Below, in pieces: positions 1-10,195 of a stretch of DNA of 64,000 nucleotides (within the stretch, counting starts at the first letter, position 1; the number at the start of each line of letters is the position of its first letter). The translations under genes and the position numbers were made by a program. The stretch comes from Pseudomonas sp. DY-1 (GTDB lineage: Bacteria > Pseudomonadota > Gammaproteobacteria > Pseudomonadales > Pseudomonadaceae), in the NCBI RefSeq assembly GCF_003626975.1, contig NZ_CP032616.1, positions 5,742,001 to 5,806,000 of the forward strand, written 5' to 3'. The notes beneath the pieces were generated by a model that was given only the letters and a program-made list of their open reading frames with translations, was not told the DNA's origin and did no database searches.

Positions 1-98
1 TCGGCGGCTACAAGCAGTCGGGCTACGGCAAGGACCTCGGGTCGGAGCAACTGGAATACCTGCTGGAAACCAAAGCCGTGTGGATCACACTGCCCTGA
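1..98 (+). CDS. Aldehyde dehydrogenase, C-terminal fragment (cut by window edge)
   Basis: Only the last 31 residues are present, in the frame starting at base 3, ending in TGA at 96-98. The sequence GGYKQSGYGKDLGSEQL followed by YLLETKAVWI is the typical C-terminus of NAD(P)-dependent aldehyde dehydrogenases of the betaine/gamma-aminobutyraldehyde type, where the K-Q-SG-G-D-G segment and the 'Y...K.V' tail lie at the oligomer interface. It precedes a permease and a GMC alcohol oxidoreductase on the same strand, so an alcohol-to-aldehyde-to-acid pathway is plausible. Substrate cannot be read from this fragment. Confidence 0.85.
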   Translation, partial: GGYKQSGYGKDLGSEQLEYLLETKAVWITLP

Positions 99-116
99 GG
101 AGCTGGGCGGAAGTAG

Positions 117-136
117 CCGTCGCCTTCGGGCGACGG
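117..136 (+). terminator. Hairpin with TTCG tetraloop after the aldehyde dehydrogenase
   Basis: A perfect 8-bp stem, CCGTCGCC/GGCGACGG, closed by a TTCG tetraloop, lies 18 bases after the dehydrogenase stop. It is not followed by a clear T-tract, so it may be a weak intrinsic terminator or an RNA-stabilising hairpin between the dehydrogenase and the permease genes. Confidence 0.45.
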
Positions 137-196
137 TCCTGATTGGCCGGGATGCATCGAATTTCAAGAACAAGAACCCATTGAGGTGATGCCCAG

Positions 197-370
197 ATGA
201 ACAGCCAACCCGATATCGAGCGTGCACAAGAGTTGGAAAGGCGCATACGCGTCTATGAGCAGTTGGAAGCAAGCAAGAAGTGGCCGGGGGCGTTGAACGC
301 CGTCGACTACATCGCAACCATCCTGATGACGCTGGTCCTGGTCGTCGGCTTCTACCTCTGGGGGTACTGA
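197..370 (+). CDS. Small single-pass membrane protein (57 aa) preceding an NCS1 permease
   Basis: ATG at 197 opens a 57-codon frame ending TGA at 368-370, three bases before the permease start. Residues 1-36 are charged and helical (ERAQELERRIRVYEQLEA), residues 37-55 form one hydrophobic segment (DYIATILMTLVLVVGFYLW). The size, topology and 3-bp spacing suggest a small accessory subunit made together with the permease, comparable in architecture to small partner subunits of other secondary transporters. I do not recognise a named family. The close spacing and good coding character make it a real gene rather than noise. Confidence 0.7.
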   Translation: MNSQPDIERAQELERRIRVYEQLEASKKWPGALNAVDYIATILMTLVLVVGFYLWGY

Positions 371-373
371 GCC

Positions 374-1855
374 ATGACCCACCACGATCCCGTCAATCAC
401 AGCCTGGAAGCCGAGCGGGGCGATACGCCGCTCCTCCCCTCGGAACGCATGTGGGGCTTCTGGGAGTTCACCTACGCGAACTCCGCCCTGGCCATCGCCA
501 CCTGGGCCTTCCTCATCGGTGGTGCCACGGCCCTGTTCGTCGGGCCGCAGCAGGGCATCGCCGCCATCGTCATCGGCAACATCCTCGGGGTGCTGCTGAC
601 CACCTTCGCTACCTGCGTACCCTGCGGCAAGTACGGCACCGAGCAGTTCACCTTCCTGCGCAGCATGTTCGGCGGCAACGGCAGCCGGCTGGTCTACGTG
701 CTGGCGGTGGTGTTCCTCACCATGGGCTGGCTGGCGGTCCTGGGGCTGATGTTCGGCCGCTCCATCGACGGCCTTGCCGGACTGGTGTCGGAGCACAAGA
801 CCGATGCCAGTGGCTGGCTGGTCCTGGGCGCGGGGTTCTTCGCGGTGGTCCTCACCGGCTTCGTGGTCGCCAAGGGACCGACGTCGATCAAGGTGTTCAA
901 CACCATCGTGGCGCCGGCTCTGGTGGTGATCATGGGCGTGATGTTCTACATGATCCTCAGCGAGCACGCGTTCTCCGAGCTGATGGCCATGCCCGCGCTG
1001 GACGCTCCCTTCGACGACAAGCGGGTGAACTTCATGATCGCCGTCGAGGTGAACATGGCCGCGGGCTTCTCCTGGTGGCCCTATGTGGGCAACCTGGCGC
1101 GCCTCTCGAAGAACCAGCGGACTTCGTACTGGCCGAACATCATCGGCATCTTCGCGGCCGCCGCCCTGGGTGAAGTGGTTGGCCTGCTGGCCGCCGCCGC
1201 CCTGGGAGACAGCGATCCCACGGTCTGGATGACCCGGATCGGTGGCCTGACCTTCGGCGTCATCGCCCTGGGCTTCGTAGCCTTCGCCAACGTCACCAGC
1301 ATGGTGAACATCCTCTACACCTCCATCGTCGGCCTGCGCCAGCTTGCCGGCCAGAAGCTGCGGGAATTCAGTTGGGAGTGGCTGGTGGTGCTGTTCTGCC
1401 TGGTGCCGGGGTTGATCGTGCTCTTTGCGCCGGGCATCTACGACGGCTTCTTCATCTTCCTGGTCTGGACCTCAGCCCTGAACAGCGCCCTGGCGGGCAT
1501 CGGCATCGCCGATTACTTCTTCCTCCGCCGCCAGCGCCTGAACCTGCGCCACCTCTACGCCAACGAAGCACATTCGCCATTCCACTTCTGGCGCGGTTTC
1601 AACCCCGCGGCCATCGTGGCGCTGGCCGCCGGCTTCGCCATCTATGTGGTGGTGTTCAACCCGCAGACCCTGGCCAATACCAATTTCTTCACCTTCGCCA
1701 CCGCTTCCCTGCCGTCCTGCCTGCTGGCCGGGCTGGTCCACTACGTGCTGACCCGCGTGCTGGCCACCCGCATGGGCTGGGGCGCCTACCCAAAGGGCAA
1801 CGAACGCAACACCGAGGCCCTGGGCCTCACCGCAAAGGGCTACAGCAATGAATAA
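374..1855 (+). CDS. NCS1-family nucleobase/cation symporter-type permease
   Basis: This 493-residue polytopic membrane protein has about 12 hydrophobic segments and the N-terminal [21 protein letters not shown] region typical of the NCS1 (cytosine/purine/hydantoin permease) family. It imports a small, often nitrogenous, solute using an ion gradient. Length fits the family. It follows a 57-aa membrane peptide by 3 bp and overlaps the downstream GMC oxidoreductase by 8 bp, so the three are translated as one unit. Because the partner enzymes are an alcohol oxidoreductase and an aldehyde dehydrogenase, the substrate may be an amino- or heterocyclic alcohol rather than a nucleobase; that is inference. 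Confidence 0.85.
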   Translation: MTHHDPVNHSLEAERGDTPLLPSERMWGFWEFTYANSALAIATWAFLIGGATALFVGPQQGIAAIVIGNILGVLLTTFATCVPCGKYGTEQFTFLRSMFGGNGSRLVYVLAVVFLTMGWLAVLGLMFGRSIDGLAGLVSEHKTDASGWLVLGAGFFAVVLTGFVVAKGPTSIKVFNTIVAPALVVIMGVMFYMILSEHAFSELMAMPALDAPFDDKRVNFMIAVEVNMAAGFSWWPYVGNLARLSKNQRTSYWPNIIGIFAAAALGEVVGLLAAAALGDSDPTVWMTRIGGLTFGVIALGFVAFANVTSMVNILYTSIVGLRQLAGQKLREFSWEWLVVLFCLVPGLIVLFAPGIYDGFFIFLVWTSALNSALAGIGIADYFFLRRQRLNLRHLYANEAHSPFHFWRGFNPAAIVALAAGFAIYVVVFNPQTLANTNFFTFATASLPSCLLAGLVHYVLTRVLATRMGWGAYPKGNERNTEALGLTAKGYSNE

Positions 1856-3533
1856 GCGATACGACTACATCATCATCGGCGCCGGCTCGGCTGGCTGCGT
1901 CCTGGCCAACCGCCTGACCGAGGATGCCGGCACCTCCGTACTGGTCCTGGAGTTCGGCGGCAGCGATCGCAGTGTGCTGATCCAGATGCCCAGCGCGTTT
2001 TCCATCCCGATGAACACGAAGAAGTACAACTGGCGCTACGAGACGGTGGCCGAGCCGCATCTGGACGGACGCCGCCTGCACTGCCCGCGGGGCAAGGTGC
2101 TCGGCGGTTCGTCCTCGATCAACGGCCTGGTCTACATCCGTGGCCATGCCTATGACTTCGACGAATGGGAAAGCCTGGGAGCGAAGAACTGGAGCTACCG
2201 GAACTGCCTGCCGTACTTCAAGCGTGCGGAGACCTTCAAGTTCGGTGGCGATGATTACCGGGGTGCCAGCGGCCCCCTGGCCACCAACAATGGCAACAAC
2301 ATGCAGAACCCGCTGTATGGCGCCTGGGTGGAGGCGGGTGCCGAGGCCGGATACATCAAGACCGAGGACTGCAACGGCTACATGCAGGAAGGCTTCGGCG
2401 CCATGCACATGACCGTGAAGGACGGCGTGCGCTGGTCCACCGCCAACGCCTATCTGCGTCCGGCCATGGAGCGTCCCAACCTGACCGTGATCACCCATGC
2501 CATGACCCGGCGCCTGCTTCTCGACGGCAAGCGGGTTGTCGGCGTGGAGTACGACCAGGGCGGCCAGACGCATACCGTGCACTGCAATCGCGAAGTGCTG
2601 GTGTCTTCCGGTCCCATTGGTTCGCCGCACCTGTTGCAGCGCTCCGGCATCGGTCCGGCAGCGGTGCTGGAGAAGGCCGGCATCCAGGTCAGGCATGACC
2701 TGCCGGGTGTAGGCGAGAACTTGCAGGATCACTCGGAAATCTACATCCAGTACGAATGCAAGGAACCGGTGACGCTGAACAGCAAGATGGGCCTGCTGGC
2801 CAAGGCGATGATCGGCCTGCGCTGGCTGCTGTTCAAGGACGGCCTGGGTGCGAGCAACCACTTCGAGGCGGGTGGTTTCATCCGCTCCGAACAGGGTTTG
2901 CGCTGGCCGGACATCCAGTTCCATTTCCTCCCGGCGGCGATGCGCTACGACGGCGACAAACCCTTCAAGGGGCATGGCTTCATGGTGCTCACCGGTCCCA
3001 ACAAGCCAAAGAGTCGTGGACACGTCCGTGCCCTCTCGGCAGACCCGTACCAGCACCCGGAAATTCGCTTCAACTACCTGGAGAGCGAGGAGGACCGCGA
3101 AGGCTTCCGCCGCTGTGTGCGCCTGACCCGCGAGATCATCGGCCAGCCGGCGATGGATCGTTACCGGGGCGTCGAACTGGCACCCGGTCCGAACGTGCAG
3201 ACGGACGAGGAAATCGACGCCTTCGTGCGCGCCAACATGGAAAGCACCATGCACCCCTGCGGCTCCTGCCGCATGGGTGAGGACGACATGGCCGTGGTGG
3301 ATTCCGAGCTGCGCGTAAGGGGCATCCAGGGGTTGCGGGTGATCGACTCGTCGGTCTTCCCCACCGAGCCCAACGGCAACCTCAACGCACCGACCATCAT
3401 GCTCGCCGAACGCGCTTCTGACCTGGTGCGTGGCCGTCGGCCGCTGGCGCCTGAAGACGCACCGGTGGGCCTGGCCGCGAACTGGGAAAGCGCCCAGCGC
3501 AGCCACGCGCCATTGCGCCAGGTGGGGGCCTGA
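1848..3533 (+). CDS. GMC-family FAD alcohol oxidoreductase (choline dehydrogenase-like)
   Basis: 561 residues, normal for BetA-like GMC oxidoreductases, which oxidise alcohols to aldehydes with FAD. The Rossmann FAD motif [16 protein letters not shown] lies at residues 8-23, the GMC signature with [15 protein letters not shown] follows, and the C-terminal HPCGSCRMG plus [15 protein letters not shown] carry the conserved active-site His and Asn region. The start ATG overlaps the permease stop by 8 bp, indicating translational coupling. Choline dehydrogenase proper normally sits with betB/betI and a BCCT transporter. The NCS1 partner here argues for a different alcohol substrate, so I give no gene symbol. 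Confidence 0.85.
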   Translation: MNKRYDYIIIGAGSAGCVLANRLTEDAGTSVLVLEFGGSDRSVLIQMPSAFSIPMNTKKYNWRYETVAEPHLDGRRLHCPRGKVLGGSSSINGLVYIRGHAYDFDEWESLGAKNWSYRNCLPYFKRAETFKFGGDDYRGASGPLATNNGNNMQNPLYGAWVEAGAEAGYIKTEDCNGYMQEGFGAMHMTVKDGVRWSTANAYLRPAMERPNLTVITHAMTRRLLLDGKRVVGVEYDQGGQTHTVHCNREVLVSSGPIGSPHLLQRSGIGPAAVLEKAGIQVRHDLPGVGENLQDHSEIYIQYECKEPVTLNSKMGLLAKAMIGLRWLLFKDGLGASNHFEAGGFIRSEQGLRWPDIQFHFLPAAMRYDGDKPFKGHGFMVLTGPNKPKSRGHVRALSADPYQHPEIRFNYLESEEDREGFRRCVRLTREIIGQPAMDRYRGVELAPGPNVQTDEEIDAFVRANMESTMHPCGSCRMGEDDMAVVDSELRVRGIQGLRVIDSSVFPTEPNGNLNAPTIMLAERASDLVRGRRPLAPEDAPVGLAANWESAQRSHAPLRQVGA

Positions 3534-3810
3534 GGCGCAGGGCGAAACAGTTCTGTACCTCCCAAAAACGTGCCCGCTGGCGCACCCCGCCCCCCGCACC
3601 CCCGCCCCCTTTCCCAGAGGGCGAGGGGTGACTCGCGCCGGCGAGGCACAGGTCATCCTGATGCTCTCACTGGCCTGAGACGGAGTAGACGAGGCAGGGA
3701 AACGACCGTTCGGCGCTCGTCATGAAATTGTCACGGTTCTATGGCAGAGCGAACGACAGGAATTCATCAGAATCGCGTTCAACTGGGGTTTTGCGTTCTG
3801 GATTTCCATC

Positions 3811-4809
3811 ATGCGTGTGCTGATCCTGCTCGCCGCGCTCATCTGCGGCCTGCCTTCCTTTGCTATCGCCAACGCTCGCTGCGATGTCGCCGTGCCGACG
3901 GAGACCGTCGACCTGGGCGAGGTGCGCCTGGCTTACCAGAGCGTAGGGCGTGAGCGGGACCCGGCGCTGCTGTTGATCATGGGCCTGGGCGGACAGCTCA
4001 TCCACTGGCCGGACGAGGTGGTGCAGCGCCTCTGCGAAAACGGCTTCCGGGTCATCCGTTTCGACAATCGCGACGTCGGGCTCTCGGCGTGGATTGGCCC
4101 CGCACCTTCGACCAACCTGCCTTACGAAGTGGTGCGTTATCGCCTGGGCCTGCCGGTTTCAGCGCCTTACGGCCTGCGCGACATGGCCCGCGACTCATTG
4201 CACCTGCTGGATGCCCTGCACATTCGGCAGGCCCATGTACTGGGCGCCAGCATGGGCGGGATGATCGCCCAGCACCTGGCCGACCTCGCTCCGCAGCGGG
4301 TGCTGAGCCTGACCCTGATCATGACCAGCTCCGGCGCCCAGGGCTTGCCGGCGCCTAGTTCGGCGCTGCTGGAGCTGCTTGCACGGCGCGAGGCACCGAG
4401 CCGCGAGGTGGCTATCCAGCAACAGGCCGACTTGCTCGCCGCGCTGGGCAGTCCCGATGTCAGCGACGATCGCTTTCAACTGCTGGAGCAGGCTGCCCGC
4501 GCCTACGACCGCTCCTTCAACCCCGAAGGTGTGCAGCGGCAGATGCTGGCGATCCTCGCCGAGCCCAGCCGCGTCGACATGCTCAATCGCCTGCAGGTGC
4601 CCACCCTGGTGGTGCACGGTACGGCCGATCCGCTTCTGCCGGTGATGCACGGCGTGCATGTGGCGGCGCATATCAAGGGTTCGGAGCTGAAGCTGATTCC
4701 CGGCCTGGCGCATCGGTTCCAGGAGGCTTTCAAGGAACCGTTGCTGTCGGCGGTGCTGCCGCACCTGATGGCTCACCGCCGCTCCGAGGGGCATGTGGCA
4801 CAGCTATAG
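3811..4809 (+). CDS. Secreted alpha/beta-hydrolase
   Basis: 332 residues with an N-terminal signal sequence (MRVLILLAALICGLPSFAIA) followed by an alpha/beta-hydrolase fold. The nucleophile elbow GASMGG places the catalytic Ser at residue 147, the late segment VHGTADPLLP supplies the likely Asp, and GLAHRF near the C-terminus the likely His. IMGLGGQ near residue 55 forms the oxyanion-hole region. It is monocistronic, with 277 bp upstream in which I see no clear promoter. The family includes esterases, lipases and haloperoxidase-like enzymes; the substrate cannot be predicted. Periplasmic or extracellular location is inferred from the signal peptide. Confidence 0.8.
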   Translation: MRVLILLAALICGLPSFAIANARCDVAVPTETVDLGEVRLAYQSVGRERDPALLLIMGLGGQLIHWPDEVVQRLCENGFRVIRFDNRDVGLSAWIGPAPSTNLPYEVVRYRLGLPVSAPYGLRDMARDSLHLLDALHIRQAHVLGASMGGMIAQHLADLAPQRVLSLTLIMTSSGAQGLPAPSSALLELLARREAPSREVAIQQQADLLAALGSPDVSDDRFQLLEQAARAYDRSFNPEGVQRQMLAILAEPSRVDMLNRLQVPTLVVHGTADPLLPVMHGVHVAAHIKGSELKLIPGLAHRFQEAFKEPLLSAVLPHLMAHRRSEGHVAQL

Positions 4810-5013
4810 CGTGTAGGTACGAGCCATTTGCCGGAACGGAGACGTGGCCATCACCCTAGTCCGGATATCAGCCGGGCTGCTGGCTACGGAAATACCGAAC
4901 GACGCAACGCGATCGCCGGGAGGTGAATTTTTTCTGGGCGCCCCGAACCTGTGTTGCACGGCGCAGTCATACGCCAGCCCCGAAATCACAATGACTCTCC
5001 TGCACGCCATTCC

Positions 5014-5874
5014 ATGCGCCCAATCCGCCGATCCCTTCGTCTGCTTCCAACCTTGCCACTTGCCCTGCTGTCCCTGTTCACCCACGCCGCCCAGGCGGGT
5101 GATGAGCGTCAACTGCTGGCAGCGATCAACGACTACCGCACCCACAGCCAGCGTTGCGGGTGGAGCAGTGTCCAGGCGGCACCGCCGCTGAAGATGAAAG
5201 CCAACGTGGCACTGCCGGTGGGGTACTCGGGTGAACTGCGCCGGGGGCTGCGCGATGCCGGCTACGTGGCCGGTGAGGTGCGGAGCATCCGCTTGTCCGG
5301 GGCGCGTGATGCGCGTTTGGCGTTCGAGATGCTCCGCGATGACTACTGCACGGATTTGATGGACCCGCAGGTGACCGATGTCGGCATCAGTCGTAGCGGC
5401 AATCAGTGGCGCCTGGTACTGGCCCGACCCATGGCCAGTGCCCAGCTTGGGGATACCCGCTCGGCCGGTCAGGCGCTGCTGGCTCAGGTCAATGCGGCGC
5501 GGGCCAAGCCGCGTATGTGCGGTGGCAAGCGCTTTGCCGCTACCCGCCCTCTCGCCTGGAGCCCCGCCCTTGGCAGTGCAGCCCAGCAGCACAGCCGCTC
5601 AATGGCCAACCGCGACTACTTCTCCCACAACGATCCCAACGGCGATTCGCCTTTCGACCGGGCGCGGGCCGCGGGCTACCGGGGACGACAAGTCGGCGAG
5701 AACATTGCTGCGGGGCAGGGCTCACCGCGCGCGGCCATGGACAGTTGGCTGGCCAGCCCAGGCCATTGCGCCAATCTGATGAATCCCCGTTTCACGCAAG
5801 TCGGCGCCGCCTACGCTGCACAAACCCGCAGCGAGAATGGCATCTACTGGACCATGATGTTCGGCGCGCCCTGA
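5014..5874 (+). CDS. Secreted CAP (SCP/PR-1-like) protein with a degenerate duplicated CAP repeat
   Basis: The start at 5014 (MRPIRRSLRLL) gives a clean signal peptide ending near AQA-GD at residue 28; an in-frame ATG 63 bp upstream would hide it. The mature protein has a complete C-terminal CAP domain: LLAQVNAARAKPRMCGG, then SMANRDYFSHNDPNGDSPF, VGENIAAGQG and HCANLMNPRFTQVGAAYA. The N-terminal half begins with the parallel LLAAINDYRTHSQRCGW and ends with DYCTDLMDPQVTDVGIS, so it looks like a second CAP copy that has lost the central His-bearing segment. CAP proteins are secreted and bind or cleave varied ligands; the function here is unknown. Downstream lies a convergent MarR gene. Confidence 0.8.
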   Translation: MRPIRRSLRLLPTLPLALLSLFTHAAQAGDERQLLAAINDYRTHSQRCGWSSVQAAPPLKMKANVALPVGYSGELRRGLRDAGYVAGEVRSIRLSGARDARLAFEMLRDDYCTDLMDPQVTDVGISRSGNQWRLVLARPMASAQLGDTRSAGQALLAQVNAARAKPRMCGGKRFAATRPLAWSPALGSAAQQHSRSMANRDYFSHNDPNGDSPFDRARAAGYRGRQVGENIAAGQGSPRAAMDSWLASPGHCANLMNPRFTQVGAAYAAQTRSENGIYWTMMFGAP

Positions 5875-5884
5875 AGGGGCGCCG
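5862..5884. terminator. GC-rich hairpin between convergent CAP and MarR genes
   Basis: CGGCGCGCCC and GGGGCGCCG can pair around a TGAA loop with one bulged G, spanning the CAP stop codon. It sits between two convergent genes and could terminate either, but has no T-tract. Confidence 0.3.
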
Positions 5885-5937
5885 ACAGCATTCGTTGGGC
5901 TTCGCATAGCTCAGCGCAATCTACGCGAGCACGAAAC

Positions 5938-6402
5938 TCACTTGCGGCTTCCAGACGATTTGAGGAGGTTGTCGCGTAGCGCCGCGACGGCCTGCTGCAT
6001 GCGCACGAACTCATCCGAGTCCAGGCCCGTTGCACCGTTGAGGCCTGTTTCCGCGCGTTGCTCCCTAAGCTCTTTGCCCGCCTTCGTCAGGCTGACGCGC
6101 ACCTGACGCTCATCTTCTGGATCGCGCTGACGCTGGACCAGGCCCATCGCCTCGAGCTTCTTCAGCATCGGCGTGAGCGTGTTCGACTCCAGAAAGAGCT
6201 TTTCACCGAGGCTGCCGACGGTCTGATTGTCTTCATCCCATAGCGCGACGATGGCGATGAACTGGGTGTAGGTCAGCCCGAGCTGCTCGAGAATCGGCTT
6301 GTACGCCTTGCCGAAGGCCAGGTTCGCGGAATAGACCGCGAAGCACAGAAAGTCTGAGAGCGGGGCCGGTTGGGCCGGGGTCGATCTGCCGGTGGATTTC
6401 AT
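5938..6402 (-). CDS. MarR/OhrR-type redox-sensing transcriptional regulator
   Basis: The 154-residue product starts at 6402, where GAGGAAACAG precedes the ATG; a longer frame exists upstream but has no support. The core reads FLCFAVYSANLAFGKAYKPI ... LGLTYTQFIAIVALW ... LFLESNTLTPMLKKLEAMGL, matching OhrR of the MarR family, including the N-terminal Cys (residue 20 here) used as the peroxide sensor in OhrR. The winged-helix DNA-binding region is followed by the DPEDERQVRVSLT wing. A 10-bp palindrome (6453-6462) lies 50 bp upstream next to a TATAGT box, and a matching palindrome precedes the upstream cupin gene, so autoregulation and cupin control are likely. An ohr gene is present far away at 48238-48663. 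Confidence 0.85.
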   Translation of the reverse strand: MKSTGRSTPAQPAPLSDFLCFAVYSANLAFGKAYKPILEQLGLTYTQFIAIVALWDEDNQTVGSLGEKLFLESNTLTPMLKKLEAMGLVQRQRDPEDERQVRVSLTKAGKELREQRAETGLNGATGLDSDEFVRMQQAVAALRDNLLKSSGSRK

Positions 6403-6452
6403 CTGTTTCCTCGTTGAACAAAGACCGATGTCTCGAATGTCCGGACTATAGA

Positions 6453-6462
6453 TCGCATGCGA
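6453..6462. promoter_or_regulatory. Palindromic operator upstream of the MarR gene
   Basis: TCGCATGCGA is a perfect 10-bp palindrome. On the minus strand it lies just before TATAGT, a good -10 box for the MarR gene, so a bound repressor would block RNA polymerase. The same core occurs at 6946-6955 upstream of the cupin gene. Confidence 0.6.
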
Positions 6463-6580
6463 GAACATCGGAAGTGCCTTGAGTTCAGGGGCCGACCAAG
6501 GGCCGCTGCGAATCGATCCGGAAATAGAGCGCCCGCGATGTCGCGGACGCCGTATCCCGCCTCGATCATCGCCGGCGCGC

Positions 6581-6895
6581 TCATTCCTTGATCACTGCAC
6601 CGCCAATGTGGGCAAGGAAGAACACGGAGTCTTCGAGGGCTTCCGCGTCGTGCTCTTCACCGGAGCCGATCCTCAGGTAGTCGCCCGCTGAAAGCACCAG
6701 ATCGCCGAAGCGGATGCGGCCCGACAGCATGAGAATTTCTTCCGGGCCTTCATGGTCGTGGATGGGGAAGCGGGTACCGGCCTTGAACTCGATGAAGTCC
6801 GAGCCGTTGCCGTTCTCGCCCCAGACAGTGGCGACGCGGATGCCGGGAAGGCCGATCTCGGTGAACTGGCGGCTGGCTTGAGTCAGATGGATCAT
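6581..6895 (-). CDS. Small cupin-domain protein
   Basis: A single-domain cupin of 104 residues. The start at 6895 is preferred over 6901 because the GAGGAA ribosome site then has a normal 6-nt spacing. The metal-site pattern is visible as FPIHDHEGPEEILMLSGRIR (first cupin motif, His-X-His and Glu) and GDYLRIGSGEEHDAEALEDS (second motif with His). Proteins like this are either small dioxygenases/isomerases or ChrR-type anti-sigma-like sensors; here the gene stands with an OhrR-like regulator and shares its operator sequence, so a role in oxidative or electrophile stress is inferred. The 178-bp gap to the MarR gene contains that gene's own promoter. Confidence 0.75.
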   Translation of the reverse strand: MIHLTQASRQFTEIGLPGIRVATVWGENGNGSDFIEFKAGTRFPIHDHEGPEEILMLSGRIRFGDLVLSAGDYLRIGSGEEHDAEALEDSVFFLAHIGGAVIKE

Positions 6896-6930
6896 GGTCA
6901 TTTCCTCGTGCGGTCGATGTTCATTTGTTG

Positions 6931-6957
6931 TCGCTAGCGATTAAATCGCATGCGATT
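6931..6957. promoter_or_regulatory. Double palindromic operator upstream of the cupin gene
   Basis: Two adjacent palindromes occur: TCGCTAGCGA (6931-6940) and the 14-bp AATCGCATGCGATT (6944-6957). The second contains the TCGCATGCGA core also found before the MarR gene. The pair lies 36-62 bp upstream of the cupin start, in the promoter region, and is the expected binding site of the MarR/OhrR-type regulator. Confidence 0.65.
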
Positions 6958-7142
6958 AAAATAATCCTCATGCAAGTGCCCATCGACGTCAAGCAGGTCC
7001 CTCATCAAAAAATGCATGAGGCGACGACCGGTATTTTCGGAGAGAAGTCGGGCGGCGCGGGCTCGGACTTAACCGCTGGCCCCTGCGCGTCGTCCTTCAA
7101 TCCAATGCCAATTTGCAATCACGCAATCACCCTCAAGAATGA

Positions 7143-8585
<1,443 letters not shown>

Positions 8586-8685
8586 ATTCGGGTGCCTGTC
8601 GCCGGGCCTAAACTCCTTCTGCCACAGATGGCCGTCGCACCCATCGAACGCGCTGGCGGCCTGACTCCGAGCGGGAGGACATCCG

Positions 8686-9204
8686 ATGATCAACGCTCCT
8701 ACGGCCAGGATGCTTGCCCATTACAAGCAGTGGGTCGATGAACGGCTCTTCGAGGATCTGGCCGGGTTGCCACCCGGCGAAGTCAGCAAGGAACGCGTGA
8801 CCCTGTGCAAGAGCATCCTGGGCACCCTGAACCATATCCACGTCATCGATTGCATCTGGCGCGCCCACCTGGAACACCGGCCGCATCCCTACAAGACGCG
8901 CCTGGAAGTTCCCTATCCCGAGTTCGACGATCTCCGCGCCGCGCAGGCCGCCATGAACGACTGGTTCGTCTCGTGGAGCGCCGCGCAGACGGACGAATCG
9001 CTGAACACGCCGGTGGAGTTCGTCTTCTGTTCCGGGGACCCCGGCGTCATGACCGCGGGCGCCATGCTCATGCACGTGGTCAACCATGCGTCCTATCACC
9101 GCGGCAGCGTGATCCAGATGTACTTCGAGATTCCCGCGCGGCCACCGATCACCGATCTCCCGGTGTTCCTGCGCGAGACTCATCCGCTCTATGCGGCGGG
9201 CTGA
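8686..9204 (+). CDS. DinB-family four-helix protein
   Basis: 172 residues, full length for DinB/DUF664 proteins. The start at 8686 follows GGGAGGACATCC. The fold's three metal-binding histidines are represented by LNHIHVID, and the pair in MHVVNHASYHRGSV near the C-terminus. DinB proteins are metal-dependent four-helix bundles, many of them thiol (bacillithiol, mycothiol, glutathione) transferases or isomerases; the E. coli DNA polymerase of the same name is unrelated. The 3' end overlaps the convergent LysR gene by 16 bp. The substrate is not predictable. Confidence 0.8.
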   Translation: MINAPTARMLAHYKQWVDERLFEDLAGLPPGEVSKERVTLCKSILGTLNHIHVIDCIWRAHLEHRPHPYKTRLEVPYPEFDDLRAAQAAMNDWFVSWSAAQTDESLNTPVEFVFCSGDPGVMTAGAMLMHVVNHASYHRGSVIQMYFEIPARPPITDLPVFLRETHPLYAAG

Positions 9205-10118
9205 TCGGGCATTGCCGGCGCGGACATGTATTGCACGATCAGTTCACGGAGCCAGCGCTCGGCGGGATCGTTGTCCGTGCCGCTGCTCCAGACCATGGAG
9301 AGCTCGGAAGTGAAGATGGGGAAGGGCGGCTCATCGGCGCGTAATCCACAACCGTCGATCAGCGCATCCGCTGCGTAGTCCGGGACGGTGGCGAGCAACT
9401 CCGTGCCTGCCAGGATCGAGCGCAACCCGCTGAACTGCGGCACCGCCAGCACCACGCGGCGTGTGCGGCCAACGCGCGCCAGGTCATTGTCGATGTTTCC
9501 GGTCAGGTCGCCCGAGAAGGATACGAGTGCGTGCGGACGTGAACAGTAGTCATCCAGGGTGAGTGCGCCGGGGCGGTCGTCGCCGCGCAGGATCTTGCAG
9601 CGCAGGTTGCGCAACCGCTTGCGCTTGGCATTGGCCGGCAGTTCCGTGGTGTAGCTGACGCCGACCGAGATTTCCCCGGAGGCGAGCATTGCTGACATGA
9701 GCAGGAAGTTGACCCGGCGCACCACCACTATGCTGTCGGGCGCTTCCTCGCGGAGCTGGTGGAGCAGGGGAGGGAACAGGCCGAACTCGACGTCGTCCGA
9801 TAGGCCGATCCGGAAGGTATTGCGATAGGTGGACGGATTGAATTCCTTCGCCCGGCTGACGGCGCTGGATATCGAGTCCAGTGCAGGTTGCAGTTCCTCG
9901 AGTATTTCCAGCGCCCGCTTGGTGGGTTCGAAGACGCGGCCATTGCGGACCAGAAGCGGGTCGTCGAAGAGGTCGCGCAAGCGGGCCAGCGCGGCGCTTA
10001 CCGCGGGCTGGCCGAGGAAGAGCTTTTCCGATGCGCGAGTCAGGTTTTTCTCGTACATCAGCGTCTCGAAGACCACCAGCAGGTTCAGGTCCACGCGACG
10101 CAGATCGTTCCGGTTCAT
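9189..10118 (-). CDS. LysR-family transcriptional regulator
   Basis: 309 residues from ATG at 10118, preceded by GGGGGAGGCC; an ATG six codons earlier lacks this spacing. The winged helix-turn-helix is LLVVFETLMYEKNLTRASEK followed by LGQPAVSAALARLRDLFDDPLLVR, then the effector-binding domain. The 'FDDPLLVRNGR' form places it in the NodD/LeuO/SyrM-like subgroup. It lies downstream of the Kef antiporter gene on the same strand (77 bp) and convergent with DinB. No obvious operon partner identifies its target or ligand. Confidence 0.85.
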   Translation of the reverse strand: MNRNDLRRVDLNLLVVFETLMYEKNLTRASEKLFLGQPAVSAALARLRDLFDDPLLVRNGRVFEPTKRALEILEELQPALDSISSAVSRAKEFNPSTYRNTFRIGLSDDVEFGLFPPLLHQLREEAPDSIVVVRRVNFLLMSAMLASGEISVGVSYTTELPANAKRKRLRNLRCKILRGDDRPGALTLDDYCSRPHALVSFSGDLTGNIDNDLARVGRTRRVVLAVPQFSGLRSILAGTELLATVPDYAADALIDGCGLRADEPPFPIFTSELSMVWSSGTDNDPAERWLRELIVQYMSAPAMPDQPAA

Positions 10119-10195
10119 CCGGGGCCTCCCCCACACTGAATCTGCCTTGAGTAAAGCTGATTCGATGGCCGGCGACCGGGTAATGGCGCTGGCGG

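Noticed and set aside
6399..6584. 61-codon minus-strand frame with ATGA overlaps to both cupin and MarR genes
   Set aside because: It contains the TATAGT box and palindrome that fit the MarR promoter, and the protein has no coding character after residue 30; the overlaps look coincidental.
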